A stretch of 64,000 nucleotides of DNA from Mucilaginibacter pedocola (GCF_002013915.1 NZ_MBTF01000006.1:97083-161082), one strand, 5' to 3'. Numbered from the stretch's first letter, positions 16,833-25,801 are shown. Translations and numbers: made by a program. Notes: generated by a model from the sequence alone, not told the origin.

Positions 16833-17810
16833 ATGCCAGCAGCCGATAAGCCCGCCGAAAAGGAAAGTTTACACCCAAGGAATTTACACCGTGCTGGCTA
16901 CGATTTTGCCGCGCTGGTAAAAGCCTCGCCGGCATTGGCAGATTTTGTGCGCCCTAACCCTGCCGGCGTAGAATCTATAAACTTTGCTGACCCTGATGCG
17001 GTTAAAGAACTTAACAGTGCATTGCTGAAAAGCTATTACGGGTTAAGCTACTGGGATATCCCCGACGGTTACCTTTGCCCGCCCATACCCGGCCGTGCCG
17101 ATTATATACATTACCTTGCCGATTTGTTAGCCGAAGGAAACGGTGGTAATATACCTACCGGAAAAAGCATCCGTGTATTAGACGTAGGTGTTGGGGCCAA
17201 CTGCGTATACCCTATTATTGGGCACAGCGCATACGGCTGGCAATTTACCGGTACCGATACAGATGCCGAAGCTATCCGCTCGGCAAATAAAATTGTGAGT
17301 AATAACCCAACGCTTAGCGGCGCAATTAAAATTCGCCCGCAGAGCAATAAGGCCAATGTTTTTAAAGGTGCTATTACGCAGGGTGAATTGTACGATATCA
17401 CCATGTGTAACCCGCCTTTTCATGCTTCGGCACAAGAGGCACAAGCCGGTACACTCAAAAAACTGCAAAACCTGAATAACGGCCGCCCGCAAAAGGCGCA
17501 GCTAAATTTTGGTGGTAAAAATGCAGAGCTTTGGTACCCCGGCGGCGAGATTGGTTTTATACGTTACATGGCCGAGCAAAGCCTGCTGTTTGCTGATAAG
17601 GTGCTTTGGTTTACCACGCTCGTATCAAAAAAAGACAGCCTTGCTGCAGTATACCGTGCCTTAAGCAAGGTAAAAGCTTTAGAGGTTAAAACTATTGAAA
17701 TGCACCAGGGCCAAAAGGTAAGCCGCGTAGTAGCCTGGACGTTTTTGAGCGAGCCCGCGCAACGCACCTGGCGTAACGCTAACTGGAAAACAGGAATACA
17801 AAAGATTTAA
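16833..17810 (+). CDS. rlmF: 23S rRNA (adenine-1618-N6)-methyltransferase
   Basis: The 325-residue enzyme methylates A1618 of 23S rRNA using SAM. Seen: the RlmF N-terminus HPRNLHRAGYDFAALV, NFADPDAVKELNSALL and YWDIPDGYLCPPIPGRADYIHYLADLL, the SAM-binding strand RVLDVGVGANCVYPIIG, and the N6-adenine methylase motif NPPF (about residue 192). The C-terminal half has VSRVVAWTF. All match RlmF closely. It follows the HxlR gene by 49 bp but is probably expressed on its own. Confidence 0.95.
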   Translation: MPAADKPAEKESLHPRNLHRAGYDFAALVKASPALADFVRPNPAGVESINFADPDAVKELNSALLKSYYGLSYWDIPDGYLCPPIPGRADYIHYLADLLAEGNGGNIPTGKSIRVLDVGVGANCVYPIIGHSAYGWQFTGTDTDAEAIRSANKIVSNNPTLSGAIKIRPQSNKANVFKGAITQGELYDITMCNPPFHASAQEAQAGTLKKLQNLNNGRPQKAQLNFGGKNAELWYPGGEIGFIRYMAEQSLLFADKVLWFTTLVSKKDSLAAVYRALSKVKALEVKTIEMHQGQKVSRVVAWTFLSEPAQRTWRNANWKTGIQKI

Positions 17811-17872
17811 CATCGTCCGGCTAAAATCTACGGAACATTCTTAATTTTATGGGTACCAATTAACCCATTTAC

Positions 17873-19354
17873 GTGAGGCCCGGCTTTGCTGCACCTTTTA
17901 TTTTATTGCTGTTGTGCATTTTTGCCTTTACCGGCGAGGGCTATGGGCGCAATATGCGTAATAGCGCCCAACAACAGGATACCACCAAAAAGGAGCGCCC
18001 AAAGCGCACTAATGCCTGCACCGCTATTGGTAACCTAACCGGCACCACTTGTATAGGCAGCGAGCTGAAGGCATCGGTAAGTACCGAAGCTTTTGCACCC
18101 ATAGCAATGGCTCAATGGTTTACAGGCAATAATACTTTGGTGCTTACCCAATCGGCGGGGCCATTTGTTTATACCCCACCCGTAACCGGAACCTATTACG
18201 TGAAGATCACAACAACCGAGGGATGCCAGGTTACAACCAATTCGGTTACTATATCGGCACTTAAAGAGCCGCTTATTAAAATAACTACGCCCTCTAATGT
18301 GGTTTGTGCCGATTTTCCTACACCATCGTTTACCGGTGTGCCTACTTATAACGGTGAACACCCTACCTACCAATGGAAGGTTAATGGTATGGCGGTTGGG
18401 CCCGTAGTTACCGAAGTGCTTACCCCTTTTAAACCAATAGGGTTAAAAAAAGGCGATAAAGTAACCTGTGAGATGACCAGTAGCGATGATTGTATTACCC
18501 GCCCGGTTGTGGAGAGCGCCCCCATTTTTATTGAAGACGTGCCCAACCAAAATCCCTCGGCAACTATAGCCCTGCTTACCACTACACCTTGCGAAGGAAG
18601 CGCGCTTACTTTCGAAGCTTTTCCCATTAATACCGGGAATGTTACTGTTTATTTATGGTTTGTAAATGGCGTAGGCGCAGGCAATGGCGATAAAAAGACA
18701 TTCACATCTTCAAATTTGAAAGATGGAGACGAGGTAAGCTGCACCGTAATAAGTACAGCAAAAGTCTGCCAATCTTTTACATCCTTCATGAGCGATCCGT
18801 TGACAGTGCATTTCACCCCAACGGTTACACCCGAAATAAGCATAGCATCGGTAACTGCTGAGATCGATGTTTCAGTTACCTACAAGGCAACAATAAAGCA
18901 TGGCGGCAGCGCGCCCAATTACCAATGGCATATAAACGGCCAAAACGTTGGTACCAATGCAGATACTTATACCGCTTATAAACTTACCCCCGGGGATGTG
19001 CTTACCTGTACACTAACGAGCAATGTTGATTGCACACTTAGCAACACTATCACCTCCGATCCGCTTACTAATAATGTCACCCTTCCCGTTAGGAGGGTTA
19101 TCGTAAACATGTTTACCCCCAATGGCGATGGCGTAAACGATACCTGGGCGTTTCCGGGTGTAGATGCCTTTAGGAATGCTAAAGTAAGTGTGTATAACCG
19201 TTACGGAAAAATTGTATTTAACTCAACAGGCTTTATTGTGCAATGGGACGGAAAAACAAATGCCGGAGGGCCATGCCCATCCGGCGTGTATTATTATTTC
19301 ATCAACTTCGGCCAATCTAAAACACAGGCCGGGTCAGTTACCATTATACGGTAA
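17873..19354 (+). CDS. Secreted Ig-like protein with gliding-motility type (CHU_C) sorting domain
   Basis: The 493-residue protein starts at GTG 17873, which begins a signal peptide (FILLLLCIFAFTGEGYG). Three or four beta-sandwich repeats follow, each with a Y-x-W-x-V/I-N-G core (YQWKVNGMAVG, YLWFVNGVGAG, YQWHINGQNVGT) and paired cysteines, as in Ig-like/PKD surface adhesins. Residues about 415-493 are a type B CTD: FTPNGDGVNDTW, VYNRYGKIVF, WDGKTNAGGPCPSGVYYY. Such a tail directs export by the type IX secretion system. The role is probably adhesion or matrix. Confidence 0.9.
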   Translation: MRPGFAAPFILLLLCIFAFTGEGYGRNMRNSAQQQDTTKKERPKRTNACTAIGNLTGTTCIGSELKASVSTEAFAPIAMAQWFTGNNTLVLTQSAGPFVYTPPVTGTYYVKITTTEGCQVTTNSVTISALKEPLIKITTPSNVVCADFPTPSFTGVPTYNGEHPTYQWKVNGMAVGPVVTEVLTPFKPIGLKKGDKVTCEMTSSDDCITRPVVESAPIFIEDVPNQNPSATIALLTTTPCEGSALTFEAFPINTGNVTVYLWFVNGVGAGNGDKKTFTSSNLKDGDEVSCTVISTAKVCQSFTSFMSDPLTVHFTPTVTPEISIASVTAEIDVSVTYKATIKHGGSAPNYQWHINGQNVGTNADTYTAYKLTPGDVLTCTLTSNVDCTLSNTITSDPLTNNVTLPVRRVIVNMFTPNGDGVNDTWAFPGVDAFRNAKVSVYNRYGKIVFNSTGFIVQWDGKTNAGGPCPSGVYYYFINFGQSKTQAGSVTIIR

Positions 19355-19365
19355 AAGCGGGATGG

Positions 19366-19701
19366 TTAAGCACTTGCTTTTTCAGCTTCGGGTTTAGCAA
19401 CTTTGGGGGCTTTTGTTGCGGTGGCTTTTGCAGGCTCGGCAGCAGCAGGTTTTTCCGCAACAGCTTTAGCCTCGGCGGCTTCGGCAGCTTTTGCTACTGC
19501 TCCTTTATCAACCTTTATTTGAGCAGCTATTTTTTTTGCCAGGCTTTTAGCGGCTTTTTCTATTTCTTTATTGGTTTTTTTAGAAGTTGCGCCTAATTTT
19601 TCGGCAGTCTCTTTTAGTTGGATAGCGAGTGAAGCCCTGATGCTTTGGGTTGCAGCTTTACGTGCCGATTTAATTAAGACTTTAAGTTTATTTTTCTTCA
19701 T
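19366..19701 (-). CDS. Histone H1-like Lys/Ala-rich protein
   Basis: The 111-residue protein has a basic N-terminal helix-prone part (MKKNKLKVLIKSARKAATQSIRAS... KSLAKKIAAQIKVDKG) and a low-complexity Ala/Lys/Pro/Glu tail (AAEPAKATATKAPKVAKPEAEKASA). The tail is like eukaryotic H1 and bacterial AlgP/Hc1 proteins. It may bind DNA non-specifically, but the acidic residues in the tail leave this open. It is convergent with the CHU_C gene (stops 11 nt apart). No signal peptide. Confidence 0.75.
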   Translation of the reverse strand: MKKNKLKVLIKSARKAATQSIRASLAIQLKETAEKLGATSKKTNKEIEKAAKSLAKKIAAQIKVDKGAVAKAAEAAEAKAVAEKPAAAEPAKATATKAPKVAKPEAEKASA

Positions 19702-19801
19702 AACAGCAAATTATGCTGCAAAGATAGGTTATCGCAAAATTAAACCAATGTTATTATTATGTTAACAGTTGCGTAAGTGCTTAACATTTACCGCATTAGG
19801 C

Positions 19802-19981
19802 ATGGCTATTGTGGCGCTAAGTTATATGCAAATCAACGGGTTAGAAATAGGGATAATAGTGCTGCTTACCATTGGTTTGATCATTTGGCTAATAGCGCGC
19901 AACCGCAAAGACAAAAAAGCCTTTGAAAAGGATCAATTGGAAAACGACATCCAATCGCCCGATCCCGAAAAGAAAGTTTAG
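19802..19981 (+). CDS. Small single-pass membrane protein
   Basis: A 59-residue ORF beginning at ATG 19802 has a hydrophobic start, a second helix (LEIGIIVLLTIGLIIWLIA), then a charged tail (RNRKDKKAFEKDQLENDIQ). A TTG start at 19769 would add eleven residues. The stop is one base from the stop of the convergent DUF47 gene. No family recognised; the pattern is that of a real small membrane protein but evidence is limited. Confidence 0.5.
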   Translation: MAIVALSYMQINGLEIGIIVLLTIGLIIWLIARNRKDKKAFEKDQLENDIQSPDPEKKV

Positions 19982-19982
19982 C

Positions 19983-20624
19983 CTATTGGTTTTTGATGAT
20001 GATACTCTCGATAACCACAGCAGCATGCTCACATTTATCGGTAGTGCGCTCCAGCGCCGATAGTATTTCGGTATACTTAAGCAACTGGACCGAATTTTGC
20101 TCGCTTTGCATTACGGCGCCAATAGCGGTAGCCGATACCAGATCCGCCTGGTTTTCCAGCAGCCTTACCTTAGTACAGTTCTCTTTTATAGCATCAGCAG
20201 TGCTTAAGTTGGCTAAACCCGATACGGCCGATTGTATGGCCTTGCAGCTTTCTATGATAATACCTGCCAATTCCTGAATAGCAGGGTTGCCCGGCTCTGA
20301 TTGCAGCAGGCTATAACGGCGCGACGAGATGTGCAGATAATCGCAAATGTTGTTGATAGATGAAGCCAACTCATACATATCGCTACGTGCGAAGGGCGAT
20401 ACAAAGGCTTTTGCCGAGGCAAGGTATACTTTGTGTTTTACTTCGTTGCCGGTTTGTTTAAGGCGGCTTATTTGGTTAAGCTCTATATTGGCATCGGTAG
20501 AATTACCGCTCACCAGCTTACATAGCAATTGTGCCATTTGCGCGTTTATTTCGCACGACTGGTCGAACAGGTCAAAAAAGGTACGGTCCTTAGGAGTAAA
20601 AAACTTTAGTAGTGTAGATGCCAT
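19983..20624 (-). CDS. DUF47 (PhoU-like) family protein
   Basis: The 213-residue all-helical protein fits DUF47/PF01865: it opens KFFTPKDRTFFDLFDQSCEINAQMAQLL and has ISRLKQTGNEVKHKVYLA, with later LENQADLVSATAIGAV and EILSALERTTDKCEHAAVVIESIII. Members resemble PhoU, bind metal clusters and usually sit beside a PiT phosphate transporter whose activity they tune. No transporter is next to it here, so its partner must be elsewhere or its role differs. Cytoplasmic. Confidence 0.88.
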   Translation of the reverse strand: MASTLLKFFTPKDRTFFDLFDQSCEINAQMAQLLCKLVSGNSTDANIELNQISRLKQTGNEVKHKVYLASAKAFVSPFARSDMYELASSINNICDYLHISSRRYSLLQSEPGNPAIQELAGIIIESCKAIQSAVSGLANLSTADAIKENCTKVRLLENQADLVSATAIGAVMQSEQNSVQLLKYTEILSALERTTDKCEHAAVVIESIIIKNQ

Positions 20625-20708
20625 TCAACAAATGTTTATGCAAACGTACTAAAACCAATATTAAGGCAGTGTTAAAATTTGGCTATATGTAAACAAAGAG
20701 AGTTGAAT

Positions 20709-22538
20709 TTACACTCCCGGTATAAATATCTCTATTTGGGTGCCCTTTAATTGTTCGCTTTGCACCTCCATCTTACCATCAAGCAGGTTTACGCGGGCAG
20801 CAATGTTTTTCCAGCCTATCCCCTTCGATTCATCAATTTTGCTGGTATCAAAGCCTTTGCCGTTATCCCGGATGCTTAAAGTAAGATTCTTTTCTTGTTG
20901 AACAATATTAATATCGATATGTGTGGCCTGGGCGTGTTTAATCATATTATTCACTACCTCCTGCACAATGCGGTAAATAGAAAGTTCGTTGGGTTTTGCA
21001 AACTGGTATTGGCGTATATCTTCGGGTACGTTCAGCATCACCTCGGTACCGCCTGCCGAGTTTATCTTCATGCACAGATCTTCCAGCGCAGCAAACAACC
21101 CAAGGTTTAAACCTTCGGGTATCAGGTTGTGCGATATATGCCTAACCTCCTGTATGGTTTTATCAACCAAATTAAGGGCATTATCAACCGCCGGGGCTTC
21201 CCCCTCCTCGGGCTGCAGTACCGATATATTCATTTTTATAACCGATAGCATTTGCCCAATACTATCGTGCAGGTCGCGCGCTATACGGATGCGTTCTTTC
21301 TGCTCGCCTTCGAAAAGCGACTTATTGGCTATTTCCTGTTGCTTAAATACTTCGGCTTGTAATTGTTTCTCCTGCTTGTATTTGTTTTTGCGGATGATAA
21401 AGTAAGCCAGCGCAGCCCCTAATATGGATAAAGCTATCGACCCGAACAGCCAATAATTTTTCCTGCTTATCTCAAACTGTTGTTGCTGTATCAGCTTTTG
21501 CTTCCGCTCCGTCTCAAATTTTACGTTTAGTTCCGATAGTTGGCGGGTATTATCCAGGTTAATAAATTTATCCTTGGCTCCCATAAACAGCTTGTTGTAC
21601 TTCAGGGCATTGTTGTAGTCGCCCGTGCGCTCATAAGCATCAGCGAATGATTCATAAGCAGCTTCCTCAATTTCAATAGCATCAATTTTTTTGGCAAGTG
21701 CGAGGCTTTTTTCGAGGTAAACCAAAGCCTGCGGATGGTTGCCCATTTTGCTGTACAGGTCGCCAATGTTGTTGTAGGTTGCGGCCATCATCCACTCGTC
21801 GCCGGTTTTGGCGGATAGGTCTATCGCCTTAAAATTGTATTCAACGGCCGCTGTATAGTTTTTTTGTGCTTTATAAATAATGGCCACATTGCTAAGTGCC
21901 ATTGATATTTTAGCAGGGATGTTTTTTTGGGTATAAACATCAAGCGCGTTTTTGTAGGCCAGCAGCGCCTTGTCGTACTTCAGTTGCTGCTCGTAAACGG
22001 TGCCCTTATTGTTTTGGCAATCGGCAACCAGTTCGTCTTCGCCAATTTCGCGGGCCAGTTTTTCGCCGCGTTCGTAATAGGCAAGGGCATCGTCGAATTT
22101 CTTCCAGCTGATGTATAGCGCGCCAATACCTTTATAAACATGGGCGGTAGAGCTTTTGTCGCCCACCTCATCTGCCTTTTTGAGCGCGCGCTGGTATATC
22201 TCCAGCGATTTTACATTCTCTCCCTTATCCGCATACATGCGGCCAAGGGCAATATTGGCTTGTATAAAAGCTTTGGCATTTTTGGCAGGCCCGGCAGCCT
22301 GTATTATTTCGTTCAGGAAAACCTCGGCAGTATCGGCACTACCTTTTTTTAGGTAAGCCTTCGCGGCATCCATTTTCAGGGCAAGATCATCAGGATGTGT
22401 TTTTAATTCCTGTAGTACCTGGGGCAGCGTTTTCGCCGGTGCGGGGCTTTGGGCAATGTTAATAAAAGGCAATAAGCATAAAGCCGCGCAAAATAATACC
22501 GGCTTAAGGGTACGCATAAATACAGGCTTCATCATCAA
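20709..22538 (-). CDS. TPR sensor histidine kinase (NarL-type, HisKA_3)
   Basis: The 609-residue protein has a signal peptide (to about residue 29), about six TPR units spanning 40-330 that would lie in the periplasm, a transmembrane helix (YWLFGSIALSILGAALAYFII), a short coiled coil, and a HisKA_3 domain with His424 in ARDLHDSIGQ. The HATPase_c domain follows: NELSIYRIVQEVVNNMIKHA (N box), DNGKGFD (G1) and GIGWKNIAARV (G2). It signals to a LuxR/NarL response regulator; none adjoins it, unlike its paralog at 33.4-35.2 kb. The TPR input suggests sensing by protein contact. Confidence 0.93.
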   Translation of the reverse strand: MMMKPVFMRTLKPVLFCAALCLLPFINIAQSPAPAKTLPQVLQELKTHPDDLALKMDAAKAYLKKGSADTAEVFLNEIIQAAGPAKNAKAFIQANIALGRMYADKGENVKSLEIYQRALKKADEVGDKSSTAHVYKGIGALYISWKKFDDALAYYERGEKLAREIGEDELVADCQNNKGTVYEQQLKYDKALLAYKNALDVYTQKNIPAKISMALSNVAIIYKAQKNYTAAVEYNFKAIDLSAKTGDEWMMAATYNNIGDLYSKMGNHPQALVYLEKSLALAKKIDAIEIEEAAYESFADAYERTGDYNNALKYNKLFMGAKDKFINLDNTRQLSELNVKFETERKQKLIQQQQFEISRKNYWLFGSIALSILGAALAYFIIRKNKYKQEKQLQAEVFKQQEIANKSLFEGEQKERIRIARDLHDSIGQMLSVIKMNISVLQPEEGEAPAVDNALNLVDKTIQEVRHISHNLIPEGLNLGLFAALEDLCMKINSAGGTEVMLNVPEDIRQYQFAKPNELSIYRIVQEVVNNMIKHAQATHIDINIVQQEKNLTLSIRDNGKGFDTSKIDESKGIGWKNIAARVNLLDGKMEVQSEQLKGTQIEIFIPGV

Positions 22539-22619
22539 TTAAGGGATATAATTCAGCATAATAATACGGCTAAATTATACCAAACTCAAATTAATAATAT
22601 TCTTTAAGTGTGTAGCAGC

Positions 22620-23606
22620 CTACCTCAGCCCCGCCATATCCTTATTGTATTTATTGCGGTATTCTACAGGCGATACGCCGGTTATTTTTTTGAAGGTTTC
22701 GCGGAAGGCCTTGGTATCGGTATAGCCTACGTTGTACATTACCTCGTTCACATTTTCGCGCAGGGTTTCCAGGCTCATTTTGGCGGCCTCTATGCGTACG
22801 CGCTGCATATATTCTACCACCGTGTTAGATGTTGCCTTTTTAAAGCGGCGTTCCAAATGGCGGCGGCTCATGGCCAGGTTGCTGGCCAATTGGTCTACCG
22901 TTATTTTTTCGGCATAGTTTTGCTCTATATAATCCTGCGCTTTTTTAATGGCTTCGTCCTCGTGGTTCTTCTGCCCGTGGAAAATGATGAACAGCGACTG
23001 GCTGTTCCTCTCAATATCTATCTCGAACATTTTAGAAGACTTGATGGCCATATCGCGCCCCGAGAATTTCTCTACCAAATAAAGCAGCAGGTTGAGCGAA
23101 GAATATGCGCCGCCGCTGGTGTAAATACCGCCTTCGTCGGTTATTATTTTGTAAGGCATCAGGTTTACATCAGGGTACATCTGCCTGAACTCTGCCGCGG
23201 CCAGCCAGTGTGTGGTGCAGCTTTTGCCTTTGAGTAAACCGGTAGATGCCAGTATGAATGCGCCGATGCAAAGTGATACCACTTCTGCCCCGCCTTTGTA
23301 TTGTTTTATTATCCAGGGGATAGTATCGCTGTTGTCTTCTACCACTTTGCCCATATCGCCATGCACGGCGGGGATGATGATGAGGTCGGTTTTAGATACC
23401 TCGCTAATGGTTAGTTCGGGTTTTATAACGAATAAGCCGTTGCCCAGTGTGGCCTCTTTATTAAGCCCTACCAGCTGCACCTTAAACAAAGGCGCCTTAT
23501 TCATGCGCATAAAGGCGTTGTTTACCTCGGTAAACATTTTGTACGTGGCCTCTATGTTGCTGAGGCTGGCATTCCCCTGGGGTATCAGTACCGATATATG
23601 TTTCAT
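22620..23606 (-). CDS. GlxA-type transcriptional regulator (DJ-1/PfpI domain + AraC HTH)
   Basis: From the ATG at 23606 the protein has 328 residues. Residues 1-185 are a DJ-1/PfpI-like sensor domain (HISVLIPQGNASLSNIEATYKMF, LIIPAVHGDMG, VVSLCIGAFILASTGLLKG with the Cys at the nucleophile elbow, TTHW). Residues about 210-325 hold the double HTH of AraC: QLASNLAMSRRHLERRFKKAT and VMYNVGYTDTKAFRETFKKITGVSPVEYRNKY. GlxA-type regulators control amine, betaine or related catabolism, but Bacteroidota members are mostly unstudied. It is divergent from the small gene at 23719. Confidence 0.92.
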   Translation of the reverse strand: MKHISVLIPQGNASLSNIEATYKMFTEVNNAFMRMNKAPLFKVQLVGLNKEATLGNGLFVIKPELTISEVSKTDLIIIPAVHGDMGKVVEDNSDTIPWIIKQYKGGAEVVSLCIGAFILASTGLLKGKSCTTHWLAAAEFRQMYPDVNLMPYKIITDEGGIYTSGGAYSSLNLLLYLVEKFSGRDMAIKSSKMFEIDIERNSQSLFIIFHGQKNHEDEAIKKAQDYIEQNYAEKITVDQLASNLAMSRRHLERRFKKATSNTVVEYMQRVRIEAAKMSLETLRENVNEVMYNVGYTDTKAFRETFKKITGVSPVEYRNKYNKDMAGLR

Positions 23607-23718
23607 GCTACCAAAATTAAGCCTAACAACCGTCGCAATCAACCCCTTACATTGTCGTAATTACACCCTTGGCTTTCGCTTCGAGCGCCGCAACTTTGTA
23701 ATACCAAGCCCAAACGGT

Positions 23719-23928
23719 ATGATAGAAGTTTTTAAAACCAACGTATGCGATGCGGGCCAGTCGGCAAAGCTGATAGGCATTATAACCACAACATTTAACC
23801 TGCGGCGCGTAAACTTCGAACTGGAAGACTGCGATAAAGTGCTGCGCATAGAGGGTGCCGAGTTTTGCCCCTGGCGGGTGATAGAATTACTGAAACTAAA
23901 CGGGCACCACTGCGAAGTGCTTATATAA
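23719..23928 (+). CDS. Small conserved protein, ferredoxin-like fold suspected
   Basis: A 69-residue protein, MIEVFKTNVCDAGQSAKLIG, then TTTFNLRRVNFELEDCDKVLRIEGAEFCPWRVIELL. The order strand-helix-strand-strand-helix fits a small HMA-like ferredoxin fold, and the ELEDCDKVLRIEG pattern recurs in small hypothetical proteins of this family of bacteria. The frame is open far upstream, but the ATG at 23719 is the natural start. It has no CxxC metal motif; three cysteines are present. It is 33 bp before a VOC gene and may lead that operon. Confidence 0.7.
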   Translation: MIEVFKTNVCDAGQSAKLIGIITTTFNLRRVNFELEDCDKVLRIEGAEFCPWRVIELLKLNGHHCEVLI

Positions 23929-23961
23929 AAACATATATTTATTTAACCAATTTATAAAGCC

Positions 23962-24369
23962 ATGCCTAAAATTAATGCCTACATCAATTTTAACAACACC
24001 TGCCGCGAGGCCATGACCTTTTACCAGGAATGCTTCGGTGGCGAACTTTCGCTGACAGTAGTGGGCGAATCGCCAATGAAAGATATGTTCCCGGCGGAAC
24101 ACCAAAATAGTATACTGCATGCCGACCTCACCGGCGGCGATTTCACCCTGCTGGCCACTGATTTGCCCGGCCCAAACAAAGTTTTCTCGGCGGGTTCGAT
24201 AGTGTTAACCCTTGTGTGCGATACCAAAGCTGAGCTTGAACGCTTGTTTGGTAAGCTAAGCGAAGGCGGCAATGTAACCCACCCTGTTATGCAGTTTTAT
24301 GCCGGGAGCATGGGGAATGTGACCGATAAGTTTGGCGTGGCATGGGGTGTTTTTTCGGCCGAAAAATAA
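23962..24369 (+). CDS. VOC-superfamily protein (PhnB/glyoxalase-like)
   Basis: The 135-residue protein has two beta-alpha-beta-beta-beta units: INAYINFNNTCREAMTFYQECFGGEL, ILHADLTGGDFTLLATD, IVLTLVCDTKAELERLFGKLSEGG, FGVAWGVF. This is the PhnB subgroup (DUF1428/3-dmu-9_3-mt-like), whose enzymatic role is generally unknown. It starts a run of four same-strand genes (VOC, SRPBCC, VOC, DoxX). Confidence 0.9.
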   Translation: MPKINAYINFNNTCREAMTFYQECFGGELSLTVVGESPMKDMFPAEHQNSILHADLTGGDFTLLATDLPGPNKVFSAGSIVLTLVCDTKAELERLFGKLSEGGNVTHPVMQFYAGSMGNVTDKFGVAWGVFSAEK

Positions 24370-24411
24370 TTATCTTCAACCGATAATTATTCAATTAAAA
24401 CCCTCACAATT

Positions 24412-24954
24412 ATGCACGTTGTATTCATTATCCTTGCCATTGTAGCAGCATTGGTAGTATTGCTGCTTTTAGCCGCCGCCTTCACCAAAAGCGAATATTC
24501 TGTTGAACGCCAGGTAACCATTAACAAACCTGTATCGCAGGTATTTGGCTATGTGCGTTATCTCAAAAACATGGATAAGTACAACAAGTGGGTTATGGTT
24601 GATCCGCAAATGCGTAAAGATTACCGGGGCGAAGACGGTACCGAAGGTTTTGCCTACGCCTGGGACAGCGACAACAAAGCAGGCCAGGGCGAGCAGGTGA
24701 TAAAAAAGATAGATAATGGAAACCGGGTGGACGTGCAGATAACCTTCATCCGCCCAATGAAGGCGGTGTCCGACTCATACATGGAAACCATCCCAACCAT
24801 TGATAACGGCACTATAGTGAAATGGGGTTTTGCCAGCAAAATGCCTTACCCGGCAAACGCGGTGATGATGTTTATGGATATGGGCGAAATGCTTGGCAAG
24901 GATTTGGAAATAAGCCTGAACAATCTGAAAACGATATTAGAGAAACAACCATAA
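24412..24954 (+). CDS. Membrane-anchored SRPBCC (START-like) domain protein
   Basis: The 180-residue protein has an N-terminal membrane helix (VVFIILAIVAALVVLLLLAA) and then a helix-grip fold typical of polyketide cyclase/AHSA1-like proteins (YSVERQVTINKPVSQVFGYVRYLKNMDKYNKWVM, end helix DLEISLNNLKTILE). Such proteins bind hydrophobic ligands. In Bacteroidota they often occur with PhnB-like VOC genes, as on both sides here. Substrate unknown. Confidence 0.88.
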   Translation: MHVVFIILAIVAALVVLLLLAAAFTKSEYSVERQVTINKPVSQVFGYVRYLKNMDKYNKWVMVDPQMRKDYRGEDGTEGFAYAWDSDNKAGQGEQVIKKIDNGNRVDVQITFIRPMKAVSDSYMETIPTIDNGTIVKWGFASKMPYPANAVMMFMDMGEMLGKDLEISLNNLKTILEKQP

Positions 24955-24965
24955 AAACTAAAAAC

Positions 24966-25388
24966 ATGGCAACATTTAACGTGTATTTGAATTTCACAGG
25001 CAACACCGAGGAGGCCTTCAACTTTTACAAAGAGGTATTTGGCGGTGAGTTTGTAATGGTGCAACGTTTTAAGGATACTCCGCACGGCGATCAGATGAGC
25101 GATGAGGATAAAGAGAAAATGATGCACATTGCCCTGCCGCTTGGTAATATCACCCTGATGGGTACTGATGCGTTGGAAGGCTTTGGCCCTGCGCTAACAT
25201 TCGGCACCAATTTTTCGCCATCGGTATCGCCCGAAAGTATGGAAGAGACAGAGAAGATATTTGCCGGGATATCGGCAGGTGGTACTGTACAACAACCCTT
25301 AGAGAAAATGTTTTGGGGTGCTTACTACGGCCAGTGCACCGATAAGTTTGGCGTGCAGTGGATGGTGAACTTCGAGATAAAAGAATGA
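24966..25388 (+). CDS. VOC-superfamily protein (PhnB-like), second copy
   Basis: This 140-residue protein starts MATFNVYLNFTGNTEEAFNFYKEVFGGEFVMVQRF and has MMHIALPLGNITLMGTDALEGFG and DKFGVQWMVNF, a PhnB-like two-module VOC fold. It is a distant paralog of the VOC protein at 23962 and lies 11 bp after the SRPBCC gene, clearly in the same operon. An upstream in-frame ATG at 24822 lies inside the SRPBCC gene and is rejected. Confidence 0.9.
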   Translation: MATFNVYLNFTGNTEEAFNFYKEVFGGEFVMVQRFKDTPHGDQMSDEDKEKMMHIALPLGNITLMGTDALEGFGPALTFGTNFSPSVSPESMEETEKIFAGISAGGTVQQPLEKMFWGAYYGQCTDKFGVQWMVNFEIKE

Positions 25389-25410
25389 TAACACTTTAAA
25401 CCTGAATATT

Positions 25411-25788
25411 ATGAAAATCGCAATGATTGTTGTACGTACGCTGATGGGCTTATTCCTCCTTTGGGCCTCTATAGCTTACTTTTTCGACTTAATGAAGGCC
25501 CCGGCCACTATGCCCGATGCTGTTATTACTTACAATAAGGGTATAGCTGTAGCGCACATCCTTACTATTGTAAAAAGTATAGAACTGATATGCGGCTTAT
25601 TGCTGGTAGCCGGTTTATTTGTACCGCTGGTTACGGTGGTAATATTCCCTATCACCATCAATATCGTGTTGTTCCACTTTTTTGCTGCGCCCGAAACCAT
25701 TGGCGGTGGCGTGTTACTGTTAGTGCTTAATTTGTTTTTGGCCTGGTACTACCGCAAAAACTACGCGCCGCTGTTTGCGGTGAGGTAG
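25411..25788 (+). CDS. DoxX-like membrane protein
   Basis: The 125-residue protein has four hydrophobic helices (IAMIVVRTLMGLFLLWASIAYFF, IELICGLLLVAGLFVPLVTVVIFPITINIVLFHFF, LLLVLNLFLAWYYR) and a short basic end. It has the size and helix layout of the DoxX superfamily. It closes the VOC/SRPBCC operon and is followed at once by a terminator. Function unknown. Confidence 0.8.
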   Translation: MKIAMIVVRTLMGLFLLWASIAYFFDLMKAPATMPDAVITYNKGIAVAHILTIVKSIELICGLLLVAGLFVPLVTVVIFPITINIVLFHFFAAPETIGGGVLLLVLNLFLAWYYRKNYAPLFAVR

Positions 25789-25801
25789 TTTGCAGGATTA
25801 G

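Noticed and set aside
22608..23237. 209-codon plus-strand ORF
   Set aside because: It lies antisense to the AraC/GlxA gene and has low-complexity, aromatic-rich sequence without a family match.
23212..23718. Long plus-strand frame leading into the 69-residue protein
   Set aside because: The first 169 codons are antisense to the AraC/GlxA gene and show no family pattern. Only the part after ATG 23719 looks coding.
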